Shown: positions 40,871 to 52,982, counted from the stretch's first letter. The stretch: 64,000 bases of DNA from Moesziomyces globuligerus (GCA_030849465.1 JARVLF010000002.1:62001-126000), one strand, 5' to 3'. The notes: a model not told the origin generated them from the sequence alone. Program-made: numbers and translations.

Positions 40871-43024
40871 TCACATGCGGGCGAGCGCACGCAGCAGGTC
40901 GGTCGGATCGCTCTCGTCGGGCTCGACGAGCGTGCTCGCGCTCACGTCGGCGACGCTCTGATCCGCCGCACTCTTGGTCTCGGTCGGATCGGCGTTGACC
41001 GATCTTGACTCGCGGACGCCGCTGAGCAGAGCCTCGAGCCGCTCGCTGCTCCCGTGCCCGTCGCTGTCCTTGGTCGCCTTGCGACGGCCACGCTTGGAAC
41101 TCGACGCCGACGTGCCTGCCAACGCGCTCGTGCTCGACGTGCGGTCGCGCAGGGCCTGCGCCGCATGCGCAGACACCGTCCGCACATACCGGCTCGCCAG
41201 CGACTCGAGCTGCGCAAACTGATGCGACTGTGACCGCAACAGATCCACCTATCAAACACAAAGCCAAACAGAGTCAGCTTCCTGGACAACGAGATGCGAC
41301 AGCGTAGAGGCATGCGGACAAGCAACTTACACTAAACTCGACATCGTTCCATCGTGGGTCATGCTCGGTTCCCTTGAGCTCTTTTTCGTTGTCAGCTGGC
41401 GCCTGTGCCGCTTTCGACGCCCGCCCCTTGGCCTTTGCTTTGGCCTTGGGTGCCGCGTCGGCCGCGTCGGTGGCCTCGAGTCTCGCGAGCCAGTCGATCG
41501 CCGCTTCCGCATCGCGCAGCTGCTGGACGCCGGCGTCGTCGAGGTCGTGGCGGTCCCAGGCGATCACGTCTCCGGTCTCGGCGGCGGTCTCGTCGTGCAG
41601 CAGTGCCTCCAGCCGGCTCGTCTCCGCCTCGTAGTCCTCGAGCCGCGTCAGTTCCTTGCTCCACGCCAGCGACTCGGCACGCATCGCCTCGACTACCGCC
41701 GTCAGCTGCGCGGCCGCCTTTCGATTCGACTCGTTCCGTGGATGCGTCTGCATCTGCTTGCCATCCTTCTGCGAGACATGATTGCACCCACATGCAGCCC
41801 GTCAGTCTTCATTCTCTCCTGTTTTGTCGAGCGCAAAGCGGTGCCAAAACTTACCTCGTCCGTGAGACCCATCCAGCTGATGCCGAAGACTCCGTCATTG
41901 AGATCAGTCAAGAGCTGCTGAAGCACAGCGTCGAGGTCTCCACCACGGGACCGGATCAGTTTGAGCTCTGCCTCTGTGAACGTGGGCAACTCGTCCGGCT
42001 CCTTCGCTTTGCCCTTTGCCTTCTTGACCGCATCGCGCGAGCGCACGGGCAGCTCGGCGTTACCCCTGGCAATCTCGAGCGATCGTTTCAAGATCCAGCC
42101 GACGAGGTGCTTCATTCGCACCACGGGCGGGAGCTGGTCGGAGCAGTGGCGGAAAAGCTCGTGGTCTGGCACGTCCTCGTGCGGATAGGCGGCGGTGCCG
42201 TCGCGCAGCGACGAGACGCGCCGTTGGCCTTTGAGGTTGAGGCTGCTGCGGCGCGACTGTTCGGCGGCTTCGCGTCCCGTGGGTCGGCGCGGCTGCTTCT
42301 CGAGACCGGCGCGGAAGGCCTGATTTCGCCTGATGATCGGAGTCTCTCCACCCGCGGCGTCGGGCAGCGGTTCAAAGACGGTGCGGCTCGAGGAAGGTAC
42401 AGTTGCGCCGTTGCGGGCGAGCTGGGCCCGGACGGCTGCGCTGCCGGCGCCTGCGGAGGAGGATGAGGAGGGCGGGCCGTTGCGTCGTGCGGGCTCGCGG
42501 CTGAAGATGAAATCGTCGTCGGATTCCTCACCAAGTGCTGCTCGAATAGACAGGGCGGAGCAAACCAGATCAGCGATGCGACTCGAAATGTACGGGAGGA
42601 GGGATGTATGTGTGGACTCACTTTGGCGGAGTTTGCGCTTCGCTTTCGCAGGCTCATCACGCCTACTGGAGGCCTGTTTGATCTTGCGCGCAGCAGCATC
42701 TACGTCTTCTCTGCTTCGTTTGGACGACGCCGGTTTGACGGGTTGGAACGCGCCCATGCTGATGTCCATGCGGCGGGTCTCATCTGCGGCGAAGGAACTG
42801 TCGAGGACATCTTCGAATCTGCGTTCTTTTCTGTCTGTCCTCTTGCTGGAAGCGTTGCGTGCAGCGACTGTCGGAATGACACCCGACGAAGCGGCGGAGG
42901 AACGTGTGGAGGAGGCGGCTGAGGAGGCGGAAGTTTTGCGTTTGGACGAGCTCGGAGCAGCCGAATCCACGGCTGGCGAGGCCGATGCGCTGAGCCGTGT
43001 TGATCTACGTGCTGTGGCAGGCAT
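40871..43024 (-). CDS. DSN1: Kinetochore MIND-complex subunit Dsn1 (Mis13)
   Basis: Four exons in transcription order: 43024-42622, 42537-41855, 41768-41331, 41248-40871, giving 633 residues. Introns are 84, 86 and 82 nt with GTGAG or GTAAG donors. Mis13/Dsn1 belongs to the Mis12 (MIND) complex linking centromeric chromatin to Ndc80. The hallmark is a short Arg/Ser motif RRSSLNLKGQRRVSSL (candidate Aurora B sites; roughly residue 218) followed by YPHEDVPDHELFRHCSDQLP and RMKHLVGWILKRSLE. The C-terminal exons are helical (AVVEAMRAESLAWSKELTRL), as expected for the coiled-coil stalk. The N-terminal 200 residues are Ser/Arg-rich and disordered. The first intron is a multiple of three with no stop. 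Converges on NDUFA12. Confidence 0.9.
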
Positions 43025-44995
43025 GCTGGTTTAGGGAAGCACGAAGGAGGTGACGGTAGAGTGGACGCAAGCGGCGCGTAGCATCTGGGTTGAAAGGATC
43101 GGTCGCTAGAGGCTTTTGCTGGGATTTGTGACTGCGTGCCGGCTTGCCCGTGGATGAAAGCGAAGTGTCGGCAAGAGCAAAAGGTGAAGCTCCGACGTAA
43201 AAGCTGGGCTGCAGGCGTCTTAGGTCGGTGGTCCAAGATAGGGATGAACAGCACCCGACGTGCTCCGTGCCGGGATGTGCGCGAGGATGAGACTGGACTG
43301 GCAGGAGCGCAGCCAAGATGTGTACGAGACGGATGTGCCGATGAGGATGTGGCTGGCGGATGGAGTGGGTAGGCCGATAGGCGCAGATGGAGGTCGGGAA
43401 GGCTTAGCGGATGGGCGAACAGGCAATCCCGTCGCGTGATTAGCTGGGGCAAACGGGCCCGACGAGGCACGTCGACGTGCAAAAGCGTGTTTTGGTTGCG
43501 TGCACCCTGCCTTGGACACCCCAGACAGACGCGTCTCGCCACGGAAATGAAGCCGGATCCAGAAATGTCAGATTGCAAGAGACGACATTCAGTGAACAAA
43601 AATTAGCCATTATTCTGATCGCAAGCCCGGTCGCAGCCGCCGACCGCAACGGGCCGATTCAAGGCAACACGGCAAGCTCGCCTTGACAGTCGCTCTCGAG
43701 GTTTGCATCAAGCTGACCCATATGTCACAGCCTCGCTGAGGGAGAGAGCTTCTCGTGTGTCCGTAGCGCACCGTACCGCACCGCCGTCACTCGCCTGCTA
43801 CCCAGAGCATGTTATGAAGAGCTTGACAGGTGGAGGAGGCCTTACGGCGAGCGATTGCATGAGAGCTTCATGCATGGCTGCAGATCTACGGTCTTCCTCG
43901 CCAAGCTCGCTTGCTCTTAGCCGGCGTGGTCATGTACAGTACCGACGAGATTCACCTTTTACGTGCCCGCTGTTGTGCATGAGCGCTATGTCGGGGGAGG
44001 TGGGACCTTCGCTTCCTAGGCCAGACGTGCTGTGGCCCGGGACGGTTCCCGGCTTTCCTGACAATATGGTACCTATAAATACCGTACAGCGGGTGTCTCA
44101 CTACTGCGCAGAGCTGCGCAGGTCGGCGCCCATGGGGAAGAGGAGCAGGCTCCGGGCAGGCCGTACGAAAGCTGCTGCTCTGTGCTGTCGCTGCTGCTGC
44201 TGCTACATTCAAACCCCACGGCGAGCCGGGAAATGGCTGTGTCCAGCTTGAGGCGAGTTTGAAAATCATAAATGCGCCCTTGGCACCGCAAAGCCAGTGA
44301 GCAGAGCCAGTGAGCGCGAGAGAGGAGGCGGAAGGAGTGGAGAGCCAAGTGGAATCTAAACTCGCGATCCTGGCCAGGCGCGTTGGTGCATTGGCCCCTG
44401 ATCCGCCCAAATCGTGAGTGCGAGTCGCTGGCCGCGTGGGCGCACTAGTTTTGCCTCGGCGTCAGCCTCAAAGCCTGCTACTGTAGCCGGCCCCGTCTGT
44501 GCCTCGCAACGGCCGACAACGTCCTGCATGGGCGTGTGTGCATCCTCCTTCCTGCAACACTCCATTCGTCCTCGCGACGCATAGCACCGTCCTCGTCAGC
44601 GCAAAGGTGTCGCTCTCGAGCCCACCTCCTCAGAACCTCTTTCATTCAGTGTCGCAGCCCTAGAGCAGGCGGTCTGGTTCCGACTTCTCTCTCACCGGCT
44701 ATCCTCTTGCGATCCGCGCTCCACCGATCTCCACGCAGGTCCAACCCACTCCAGCAGCCCAACATCGGCTCCGGCGCATCGCACCCATCGCGCAACTCGT
44801 ATCCCCTCGCGTCGCGGAAACAGGTCGCTCTGCCACTGGGTCGCTCCCATCATCGCACGCCCGCTGCAACCTTTGCCTCAGGTGTCGTCCAGGTGCGCCG
44901 TCGATCGCCATCACGCGCTCATGGCCCTGACTTGTGCTTGCATGTGATCGGCAGCAACGCATGCGAACACCAAAGCGGTCCAGCAACACTCCGCC
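43025..44995. other. Intergenic region DSN1 / CxC-tail protein
   Basis: A 2-kb stretch between divergent genes. Open frames on both strands lack domains and overlap extensively. From about 44540 onward it is C/T-rich and probably the promoter and leader of the next gene. Confidence 0.5.
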
Positions 44996-46765
44996 ATGAC
45001 CGAGTTCGACCCTCCCGTCGCACAAGCCGGCATGGCCAACGGCAAGCCGCACGCCAACGGTTCCGCACGCCTCGACTCCTCGCCTCTCTCCAAGCATACA
45101 GCGCTGCACGATGTCGCCGGTCCTGATCCTTTGCTAGCCGAGCTTTCCAGTCCAGTATCGCCCTTGAACTTGTTGAAGGCTGCCTCCTCGACCCATGCAG
45201 CCAGCAAGGGCAAGCAGCCTGCCATGGACTCGGCCACCTCGTACCACGACTCGGACTACCACAAGACAGCATCTGCACTCACCCCCATCGACGAGACTTC
45301 AACTGATGCGGCATTCTCGTATGCATACCACGACCCGTATCGATCGTCAGCGAACGGCTATGCACACACACCATCCAGCTACGACAACCGCGAACACGTC
45401 CGCATCGACTCTCCCGACATGGACGAGGCGCCCTATTCTCCCAGCACCTACCCACCCACCAGCGAAGAGGATGGCGAGGCAAAGCGCGTGCAGCAGAACC
45501 TCGAGCGATGGGCCGCCGAGGAGCGACAGCGACGCAAAGCACAGCGCACTTCCAAGATCCTCGCCACCCGAACTTCCACATCGGGCGCTGGCGGACTAGC
45601 CTCGCGGCTCTCTATCCTGCGCAACTCACAGCCCAACGGCAACAACCTCGGTTCGGGCCCTTCCTCCGAGCGCCTCGCCGACGGCCCGGGCGCCAGTCCG
45701 AGCATGCCCTACAACCCACGCCTCGGAGGCTCGCCTCGTGATGCGGCAGCTCGACGAGGATCCGGCTCCTCTTCGGCTGCAGCTGCGCAAGGTCTGCATC
45801 GATCCGCCAGCTCGTCGTCGTTCGACAGCTCCCAGTCGCTCGGCTCACTGACATCGGACGACCATCGACCGAATCGAAGGCTGCCACCGATCGGCTCCCG
45901 CGTATCCTCGGCGACACACGCAAGGAATACGAGCTCGGGCAGCGGCAGCTCGTTGAAGGGCCTCGGTCACGCTGGCAATGGCAGCGCACGTGATCCATTC
46001 CGCGATCCTTCGGAGGGGGGCGCGGCGGAAGTGGCATCTACGACTCTTCAAAAGCGCACGTCGCTCAAGCCCATGCCTACGGCGTCGCGACCCATCGTCA
46101 CAGTCGGTCGCGCCTCGAGCATCCAACGACGAGCGCTCGAGTCCGGATACAACGCCAAGGGCAAGGGCAAGGGACGCTCCATGCCCACCATTGTTGCCAC
46201 GGATACCGAGGCAGAAGCTGAGGCCGAGGCGTCGGTGGACCAGACGCATGACGAGAATCCGTTTGCCTCGAGCGAGGATCGCCAGCGCACGAGAACCGAG
46301 TCCTCGACGACCATGATTCACGAAGGAGGTCTGGACGACGAGGTGGCACTCGAGATGGCAGGCACGAGCGCGAGGGATGTAGAGCTGGCCAGCGGCGATA
46401 TCGGCGAGAGCAATCTGCAGGATGGGCCAAGACCACAGCCAGGCAGGACATCGACCAGCAGCTCCAAGTTCCGCGAACTGGGCATCACCGAGGGAGACGA
46501 TTGGATCGACACGCTTGGAAGGAGCATGGGCAGGAGAGGCAACGGCCAGATGCGCATCGCGCCGCACGCCGATGAGGGCGCAGACGAGCCGCGCAGGCGG
46601 TGGTGGACAGAGTTGCTGTGCGGATGCAGCCGCGATGAAGACGATGATGAACAGGTAAGTGGGCGCATAAGCGAGCTACTGTAGACGGCCGGGCATTCGA
46701 CGTTGACCTTATCTCATTTGCGCACCGATTTCCAACAGGCTGGACGAACGAATCCCATGGAATAG
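44996..46765 (+). CDS. Disordered protein with C-terminal CxC motif, unrecognised
   Basis: Two exons, 44996-46654 and a 27-nt last exon 46739-46765, encode 561 residues. Donor is CAG|GTAAGT, acceptor CCAACAG; the last exon supplies AGRTNPME. Most of the protein is Ser/Gly/Arg-rich and disordered. A helical charged block lies near residues 163-190 (KRVQQNLERWAAEERQRRKA), and another acidic block lies near 405-430. The C-terminus is the most ordered-looking part: RRWWTELLCGCSRDEDDDEQ-AGRTNPME. The vicinal Cys residues next to aromatic and basic residues could be palmitoylated, placing the protein at a membrane, but this is inference. I do not recognise the family. If the intron is retained, the protein ends VSGRISELL. 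Confidence 0.78.
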
Positions 46766-47227
46766 AAGCGACACGTACTGTTCAAACACAAGCTCCGATT
46801 GCAATGCAAGAGCGATGCACACAGCAGGCGCCAAACTGGCCGAATGTGGGACTGTGACAAGAGGGAAGACGGCTGCTTTGCGACTTGACCAGGACCAGTG
46901 GCTTGACTGTATCGCGCACCGAGACCGCGCCGTGACGGCGCCGAGTGGGCGAGGAGCCGTACAGCAGCGAAGGCGCGTCTTGTGACTGTGGCTGACGGCA
47001 GTGGCTGCACGGACGGAAGCGCAGAGCGTGGCGCTTGCTTCGGATCTTCCGCTGCAACGCGGATCGGCGCAGCAAGCTCAGGAACAGCACAATGCGCCCT
47101 TTCAGACCTGCAAAGCGCACTGCCAGGCACGATCCACTCTGAGCACTGCTCGAGATGGTTGTGTCTATCCCATCCACTCCCTCGTCCGCTAACACCACTG
47201 ACACCAACAACCTCGCAGATACCAACA
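46766..47227. other. Intergenic region upstream of the acidic CxxC protein
   Basis: A 462-bp stretch. The downstream frame stays open back to 46982, but the sequence there is Ala/Ser/Gly-rich and looks non-coding. It holds the promoter of the next gene. Confidence 0.5.
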
Positions 47228-49105
47228 ATGACGACGACATCGAAGCCGAGAAAACCCTCCTCAGTTCGCTTCCGCAACACCCGGGCACCGCCAAAGATCG
47301 TCGAGGTCTCAGACAGCGATGACGAGGCTTCCTCGGAGCCAGAGTCACGCACGCTCGACGCTTCTCCGAAGCCCATGGAGATGGACGTCGACGAGGAGAC
47401 AGGCTCCGACAGCTCCGACAGCTCCGACAGCTCCAACAGCTCCGACAGCTCGGATGACTCGGTCATCGAGATCGAGCAGGAGCTCAGCCAGCTCGCCGAC
47501 GAGGCCACCGTCTCTGCCGGCCGCGTATCCGACCAGGACAATGAGGAGGTCGTCGAGGCCTCCCAGTCTAATGATGAGGTCGAGGAGGTCGAGGAGGTCG
47601 AGGAGGTCGAAGAGGCCCACAGGCCTGTTGAGGATGTCGACGCTGCTATGCCAGACATCGAGCCGACCGACTCCGAAGATGACAGCAGCGACGAGGCGCA
47701 GCAAACCGACGACGAGGAGGAGGACAGTGAGTCCGACGCTCAGGCGGACGACGAGGAGAACGAGTCCGTTCAGGCGGACGGCGAAGAAGACGCAGGTGAT
47801 GACGAGCCTGCCAACGATCGATCAGACGACGATGCTGCCCTCTCGCGTGTCGCAAGCCAGGCGGTGGCGGCTGCGGCACTCGGGTCGGACGAATACGGTC
47901 ATCGGGCGCGCAAGTCGCAGGCTCTCTCGTCGTCGCGAGCAAACGGCGCACCTCGTGCTTCGCGCCATTCGGCGCTCGTCGCTACTCTCGCATGGCTGCT
48001 CAACCCCATCAAGCGCCTCGCGGTCCGCGACAAGCAGTTCTCCGACTTCGTGCACCCGAGGTTTCGGCAAACGAACACCGTGCCCAAACGAACCAACAAG
48101 TCGTTCCTAGCTCGCCGTGCGCAACGTTTCGTGACCTTGGTAAGTCTGCCTCCCTACACCTCACCATCACCCAGACCTCGGCTAACCGAAGCCTCTCCAC
48201 GACAGTATGATCAATACAGGAAGATAGCTCGCCTGGACGTCGACGATGACCTTCTGCATGCTTTCGAGCAATTCCTATCCGACCTCATGGACTGTTTCGA
48301 CCATCCGAAGGAGGCGATCGGGTGGAACCCCTTTGCCGCCCTTGCGGATTTTGTCGAGGCAGGTGCGGCCATCCGCACGCCCGAGGCGATCCGCAGCTGC
48401 AGTCGTTTGACGCTCGGCGCCGACTGGTCACGATTCGCAGACACCGACAAAGCCCGCTTGGGCTCCGAGCTGCTTCCTCGCCTGTACCATCTGCATCTCT
48501 GGCGCATGGCTGAGGTCAACGAACTGCTGGTTCGATGGTCGGACAAGTTCCGGCGCAACTCGACCTGCGATATCTGCAACACCGACCCGTGGGAGATCTT
48601 CCTCCTGACGATACCCTTGGCCCTCCTCAAACATGGTACTCGGTACATCGACCAGGAGGCTGCGAGCGACACTTCGTCCGGCTCGGATGACGACGACAAC
48701 GACGACGACGACGACGAAGATCGAGACGAGCACGAGCGGAACAACTCTTGCGATTCCGACGACGATGGCTTCGACTCGAGGCTGGACCCCATGCTCACCT
48801 TCGTCTCGGAGCCATGCCGAGACTCGGAGGAGCCCGCGCGTGCGACGACCTCAGGCCTGGCTCTTCGCCAAACGCTTCTCGGCAACTATGGGCCCAACGC
48901 TCACATCCTCCGCATGGTCTCGATGGAGGAGTTCGGCACAGGCGAGTTCAAGAAGGCGCCGTTCAAGGTGTGCCCGCGCTGCGGGTTCAGATTTGACGGC
49001 GCGACGCCCAGTCCCTCGTCGCTCTTCATCCGCGATCTCCAGCGCGCAGTCGACGTGGCCCGCGAGCAGATCGGGCGTCTGCAAGAGTGCATCGACGTAC
49101 CGTGA
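47228..49105 (+). CDS. Acidic nuclear-type protein with two CxxC pairs, unrecognised
   Basis: Two exons, 47228-48139 and 48206-49105, encode 603 residues. The 66-nt intron (TTG|GTAAGT...GACAG, branch GCTAACC) keeps frame and has no stop; splicing is favoured because it joins AQRFVTL to YDQYRKIARLD. The first 250 residues are extremely acidic, with SSDSSDS and EEVEEVEEVEE repeats. The C-terminal half is helical (LLHAFEQFLSDLMDCFDHP, LWRMAEVNELLVRW), then CDICNTDPWE, a second acidic run, and CPRCGFRFD near the end. Two CxxC pairs about 140 residues apart could form one zinc site. The pattern loosely recalls the fungal DUF4211 domain, but I cannot confirm this. The ATG at 47228 is chosen over an open upstream extension because it begins a basic, gene-like N-terminus. 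Confidence 0.75.
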   Translation: MTTTSKPRKPSSVRFRNTRAPPKIVEVSDSDDEASSEPESRTLDASPKPMEMDVDEETGSDSSDSSDSSNSSDSSDDSVIEIEQELSQLADEATVSAGRVSDQDNEEVVEASQSNDEVEEVEEVEEVEEAHRPVEDVDAAMPDIEPTDSEDDSSDEAQQTDDEEEDSESDAQADDEENESVQADGEEDAGDDEPANDRSDDDAALSRVASQAVAAAALGSDEYGHRARKSQALSSSRANGAPRASRHSALVATLAWLLNPIKRLAVRDKQFSDFVHPRFRQTNTVPKRTNKSFLARRAQRFVTLVSLPPYTSPSPRPRLTEASPRQYDQYRKIARLDVDDDLLHAFEQFLSDLMDCFDHPKEAIGWNPFAALADFVEAGAAIRTPEAIRSCSRLTLGADWSRFADTDKARLGSELLPRLYHLHLWRMAEVNELLVRWSDKFRRNSTCDICNTDPWEIFLLTIPLALLKHGTRYIDQEAASDTSSGSDDDDNDDDDDEDRDEHERNNSCDSDDDGFDSRLDPMLTFVSEPCRDSEEPARATTSGLALRQTLLGNYGPNAHILRMVSMEEFGTGEFKKAPFKVCPRCGFRFDGATPSPSSLFIRDLQRAVDVAREQIGRLQECIDVP

Positions 49106-49256
49106 CCACCGCACGCACCTTAGCGCTCGCGAATTCATGTTCCGCACCATCGCAAAGACTGAAGCCATCGATGTTGGGTACGCGTGGTATTTCGAACGAC
49201 GGGGAGTTGTGAGACCCAGGGTGATGCTACACGGGAGAGGATGCGGAGGCAGCCGG

Positions 49257-50467
49257 CTAGCGGCCGAGGAAGGGATCTTGCGAGTAATCTTGGTACAAGG
49301 GCCTTGCGAGCGAGTTGACCGTCACCTTCTTGTCCATCTCGATATCCTCGATGAGTGCGTCTGCGGGGTCGCATGGCGATGGCGGCGAAGGTCAAGGGAA
49401 GGAAAGGCGGTCAGTATCTGTCGCACACAGGAGCTATGCGCGAGACTGATGAATGCCACTTACCCATCGAATCGTAGTTGTATTCGGGACGCACGTATCC
49501 GAGTACGACGACGCGGATCTCGAGGCCGTAAAAGTCGGAAGCGAATTCGTGCAAGATGTGGACCTCCTGTAGTGGCGAAAGGACGTGGTCAGCACATGGA
49601 CCGATGCGGGCAAAGAGTCTTGTGGATGTGCGCTGGTAGGTGTACTTACGGCAGTCTTGTGTGTGTTCTTGTAGAAGGGGTTCCAGCCTACGCTCATGAC
49701 CATGGGGAAGACCTGCGAGTCCTCGGGACGCAGATGTACGCGCTTGGTCTTCCTGGTGCGGGCGAGGCTACTGGAAGACGACGAGGAAGATGCGGTGGCA
49801 CCGTGGAACGAGCCAGTGGACGCGGAGGCGGAGGCACCGTTGCTGAGCTCGGAGCGGCTGACTTCGGCTTCCTTGTCGGCTCGGGTGTCTGTTGGTGCGG
49901 TGTTATTGGCAGCGTCGAGGACCGAGGCGGGACTAGGCTGTCCGCGGCTGTTCTGGCGAGGGCGTGCAAGTCCGCTGTCGAGGAAGCCTTCGCCCATGTC
50001 GCCAATGGGACTAGCGCCGAGCACGACCTCGTTGTCTTCGTCGTCGTCGATGCCGGAAGCTGCTGCCTGAGGGCCGGACGAAGAAGATGCATCGACGTCC
50101 TCGGAGTCGGTGAGCGAAGGGTCGTCAGGGTCCTGCGGGAGTACGCGGGCGAATCCAAAGTAGACACCAGTGCGGTGGAGGGAGGAGCCGGGACCGACGA
50201 CCTTGGAGGGCAAGTTAGCTGGACAGAAGCGAAAGGGGAGAGCGAGTCAGCATACGAGAGGGGATGCGAGGATGTGCGGGCGCGACTGGGAGGTAGCTTA
50301 CCTGTTGGGCATCCGAGATCCTTCGAGCCGCGGCCGAAGCCCTTTTCGACCTGACCGCGAAGATAGATGGGGTAGGGACGCTCAGGAGCATGCGGGCCGC
50401 ATACTTCTGGACGACGGCTAGGCGTAGTAGGCGCTTTAGGCGCTTGTGATGAGGTGGAGTCGGACAT
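49257..50467 (-). CDS. FMN1: Riboflavin kinase with long internal insertion
   Basis: Four exons in transcription order: 50467-50302, 50218-49650, 49566-49464, 49360-49257, giving 313 residues. It phosphorylates riboflavin to FMN. The splice at exon 1/2 rebuilds the nucleotide-binding motif [17 protein letters not shown] (residues 43-59). Exon 2 holds [12 protein letters not shown] and [16 protein letters not shown]. Exon 3 gives [20 protein letters not shown] and LGYVRPE, with the catalytic Glu in EVHI. Exon 4 ends with [11 protein letters not shown]. The fold is complete. The oddity is a roughly 135-residue Asp/Ser/Ala-rich segment between GFARV and the VFPMVMS strand, which explains why the protein exceeds the usual 150-220 residues. 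Introns are 83, 83 and 103 nt. It converges on the preceding gene, 151 bp away. Confidence 0.94.
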
Positions 50468-52982
50468 GCTGGCTGCGACTGAAGACGATCGATGCGCAGG
50501 CCAAGTGTGTAGGGGTGTGCGAGGTTTTGATGTGAGGACGGCCAGCGAGAGGGCGCGTGATCAGGTGCAAGGTATCGGTTGTGGTGGAAGCGATGAGCTC
50601 GAGTCGAGTGATGCCGGAATGCAAGCAACGCGTGGAAGCCGAGCCGGAACGGTGCGAGGTGTCTGGGCGAGGTCGAGCGAAGTGCGCAGCAGCGTACAGC
50701 ACAGGAGAGTTGGTGGTAGGTCGGACCGAGCCAAGGGTAGAAGCCGATCTGCCGAGAGATAGGCGCACGAGGAGTGAGGGGCGGCTGCGGCCCGAGGCGG
50801 TGCGCGAGAGGGAGGTTCGGAAGCGTCTATGCGGACAAGCCGGTGATGGAAGTGCAGATAGAAGAGGTGAAGGTGAAGAGGTGAGGTGAGGTCAGGTTGC
50901 GATCGGCGGGGTGAGGTGCAAAGAGATCCAAGGAGTCGGAAGTCCGAGCCGATTTTGTGCTGCGTAATGGCTGGGAGGCAGTGATTGAAGCGTTTGGAGC
51001 GTAGCGAGCGCTCTGGAAGCTGCCAGACAGGGTCGAGTCGAGTGAGTTGAACTGAGTTGGGCGGGCGGGGTGGGATGCGTGGGCGCGTTCCATGCCTGCG
51101 GCCCTGCCTCGGCCCGCACTCAGAGTGCTCATGGGTCGTGCGGCGTGGCCTGTGTGCGGCGTGTCAAAGCGCCCTCTGGCACGGGAATTTTAGCGAGGAG
51201 CCTCGGTCCACGTCGGCAGAGCGCAGCACTGCTGCTTAGCACTGGCTCAGCCCCTCAGCACCGCTCAGCACCGAGTGGAAATTACCGTGGCCGCGGCGGA
51301 TCGCCCGTTGGCTTTTGCTGCGAGCTGCCCCCGATGCAATGCTCTCCACCGACGCTTCCCTTCCGAGCAGGCGCTGCTGCAGTTCGGATGCGCCGACGTC
51401 GAGGCTGTGCGGCGTGGAAGCTTGGGATGTCGAGCCCATTCGGATGTCCGCCGCCACGATGCGCCCATCACCAGCCGGCGCAGGCGCGCTCGCTGGAGTC
51501 GCCGCGTCACACGCAACAGCCGCAAGGCACCCTCGGTCCCTCCGACTAATGAAACCTCTCAGTCAAGCATCAGGGCTGCGCACCCTCGGCATCGAACCAG
51601 CGGTCGCGTTGTCCTGTGATTCGGAGCGCACGAGGCCAAAGAGGGACTCGCTTCGGCCGTGAGTCGCTGCGGCCCATTCATGGCAGAGGATCGCCGCTGC
51701 GACGCGTCTCACGGGGCCGGCGTCTCAGCACGCGCGCCCTGCGGCGTCTTTGCGTTGCCTGACCTCGTCCCTTCTGAAAAGTACCGTTGCCCGCTGTCGG
51801 AACTTGTTCCTCCTACTCGACTCTGACCGCCGTTCACATTCTGGGACTTCAGACTTGCCATCGACTGGGGGGTGCATTGTTGCGCTCGGTCAGCCGCCTG
51901 CCAGCCGATCATATGAGAAATTTTGCGCCTCCTCCATGGTCTCCGCGATCGGCTGCGGCTCGCACAGCCTTCTCGACCCACGTCTGCATCCTCGTGCAGA
52001 GCCGAGCTGGCCAACCTTGTCCACGCTGCATCGGCCCCGCTGCTGCACTCACACTCGTGCACGCGACCCCGATCTTCCGTCGAACAGCCTCCCTCCAATG
52101 ACAGCTCGCACGCGTCCAGCCGAGCCTTCCCGGCCTCCCCCAGGGCTCCACCTGCTGGCCTGCTCGCCTACTGGCCTCGCGCTTGCGGCTCCGAACATGC
52201 AAGCGCTCCTCAAGCGAGACACCTGCGACAGCAGCGCCCCGTCCTCGAGGTCTCGACCCCTTCCCACGCGCTTTCCGACGATGCTCGCTTCCTTCTCCAT
52301 CGCCTCGACGTCGCTCCAGAACTGTCGGGCTCAGGACGTCAACAGCTAGCTTAGCTTGCAGCGCGAAAGGATCGGCAGCTGAGTTTGAGCGGAGTTGCGC
52401 TTGCTTCCAGCCGACTGAATCCTTGGCACTGCAGCCATTTCCGCCCTCCACTCTCTCTTCGCTCGGATGATCCCGCAGCATCAGAAGCGCCACCAGTCCA
52501 CTCTGACTGTCTCTGCTCTCGTTACCATAAGACGTCGCCCAGCTCAGTGCGCTTGCTCTGTCGAAGGTCCGAGTATGTGCAAAGTCACGGGCCGAGGTAT
52601 AGCAGCGAGCCAGGCCAAGTGTCCGTATTTCCGACACAGGCAACTCGAGATCAAGAGCGGAAATAGGTATCGGGGTCACCTCCGGTGAATCGATCGGGTC
52701 GATCTGTATCACGTGCTTCAGGCGACTTTATTGGTGAATGTCCGTGCTTTGCGAGGCTGCAGGAAGAAAGCTTCCAGTGACTCACACGCACTCTGACGCT
52801 TGGTGCTGCCGTGCTGCTGTGCTGCCGTGCTGCCGCTGCCTTGATCCAGGTCCCAGCAGGCCAAGGGTCTAGAGTCGCTCGCATCGACATTCGACGCTCC
52901 ACCTCTGGTCTCACCGTCATCAAACCTGGCTCCGCACCCTCACCACACCCCTCATCATCCCTCTCCGCACGCCTTTACCAGA
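50468..52982. other. Gene-poor intergenic region FMN1 / THR4
   Basis: A 2.5-kb gap between divergent genes. Frames of up to about 270 codons exist (for example 51909-52712 minus and 51750-52349 plus), but they overlap antisense to each other, are rich in Arg/Cys/Ser and show no domain. Imperfect CTCAGCACCG direct repeats lie near 51247-51272. No RNA gene was recognised. Confidence 0.5.

Noticed and set aside
51909..52712. 267-codon minus-strand frame in the FMN1-THR4 gap
   Set aside because: It overlaps several equally open plus-strand frames, its composition is not gene-like, and no domain is visible. Transcript data would be needed to revive it.
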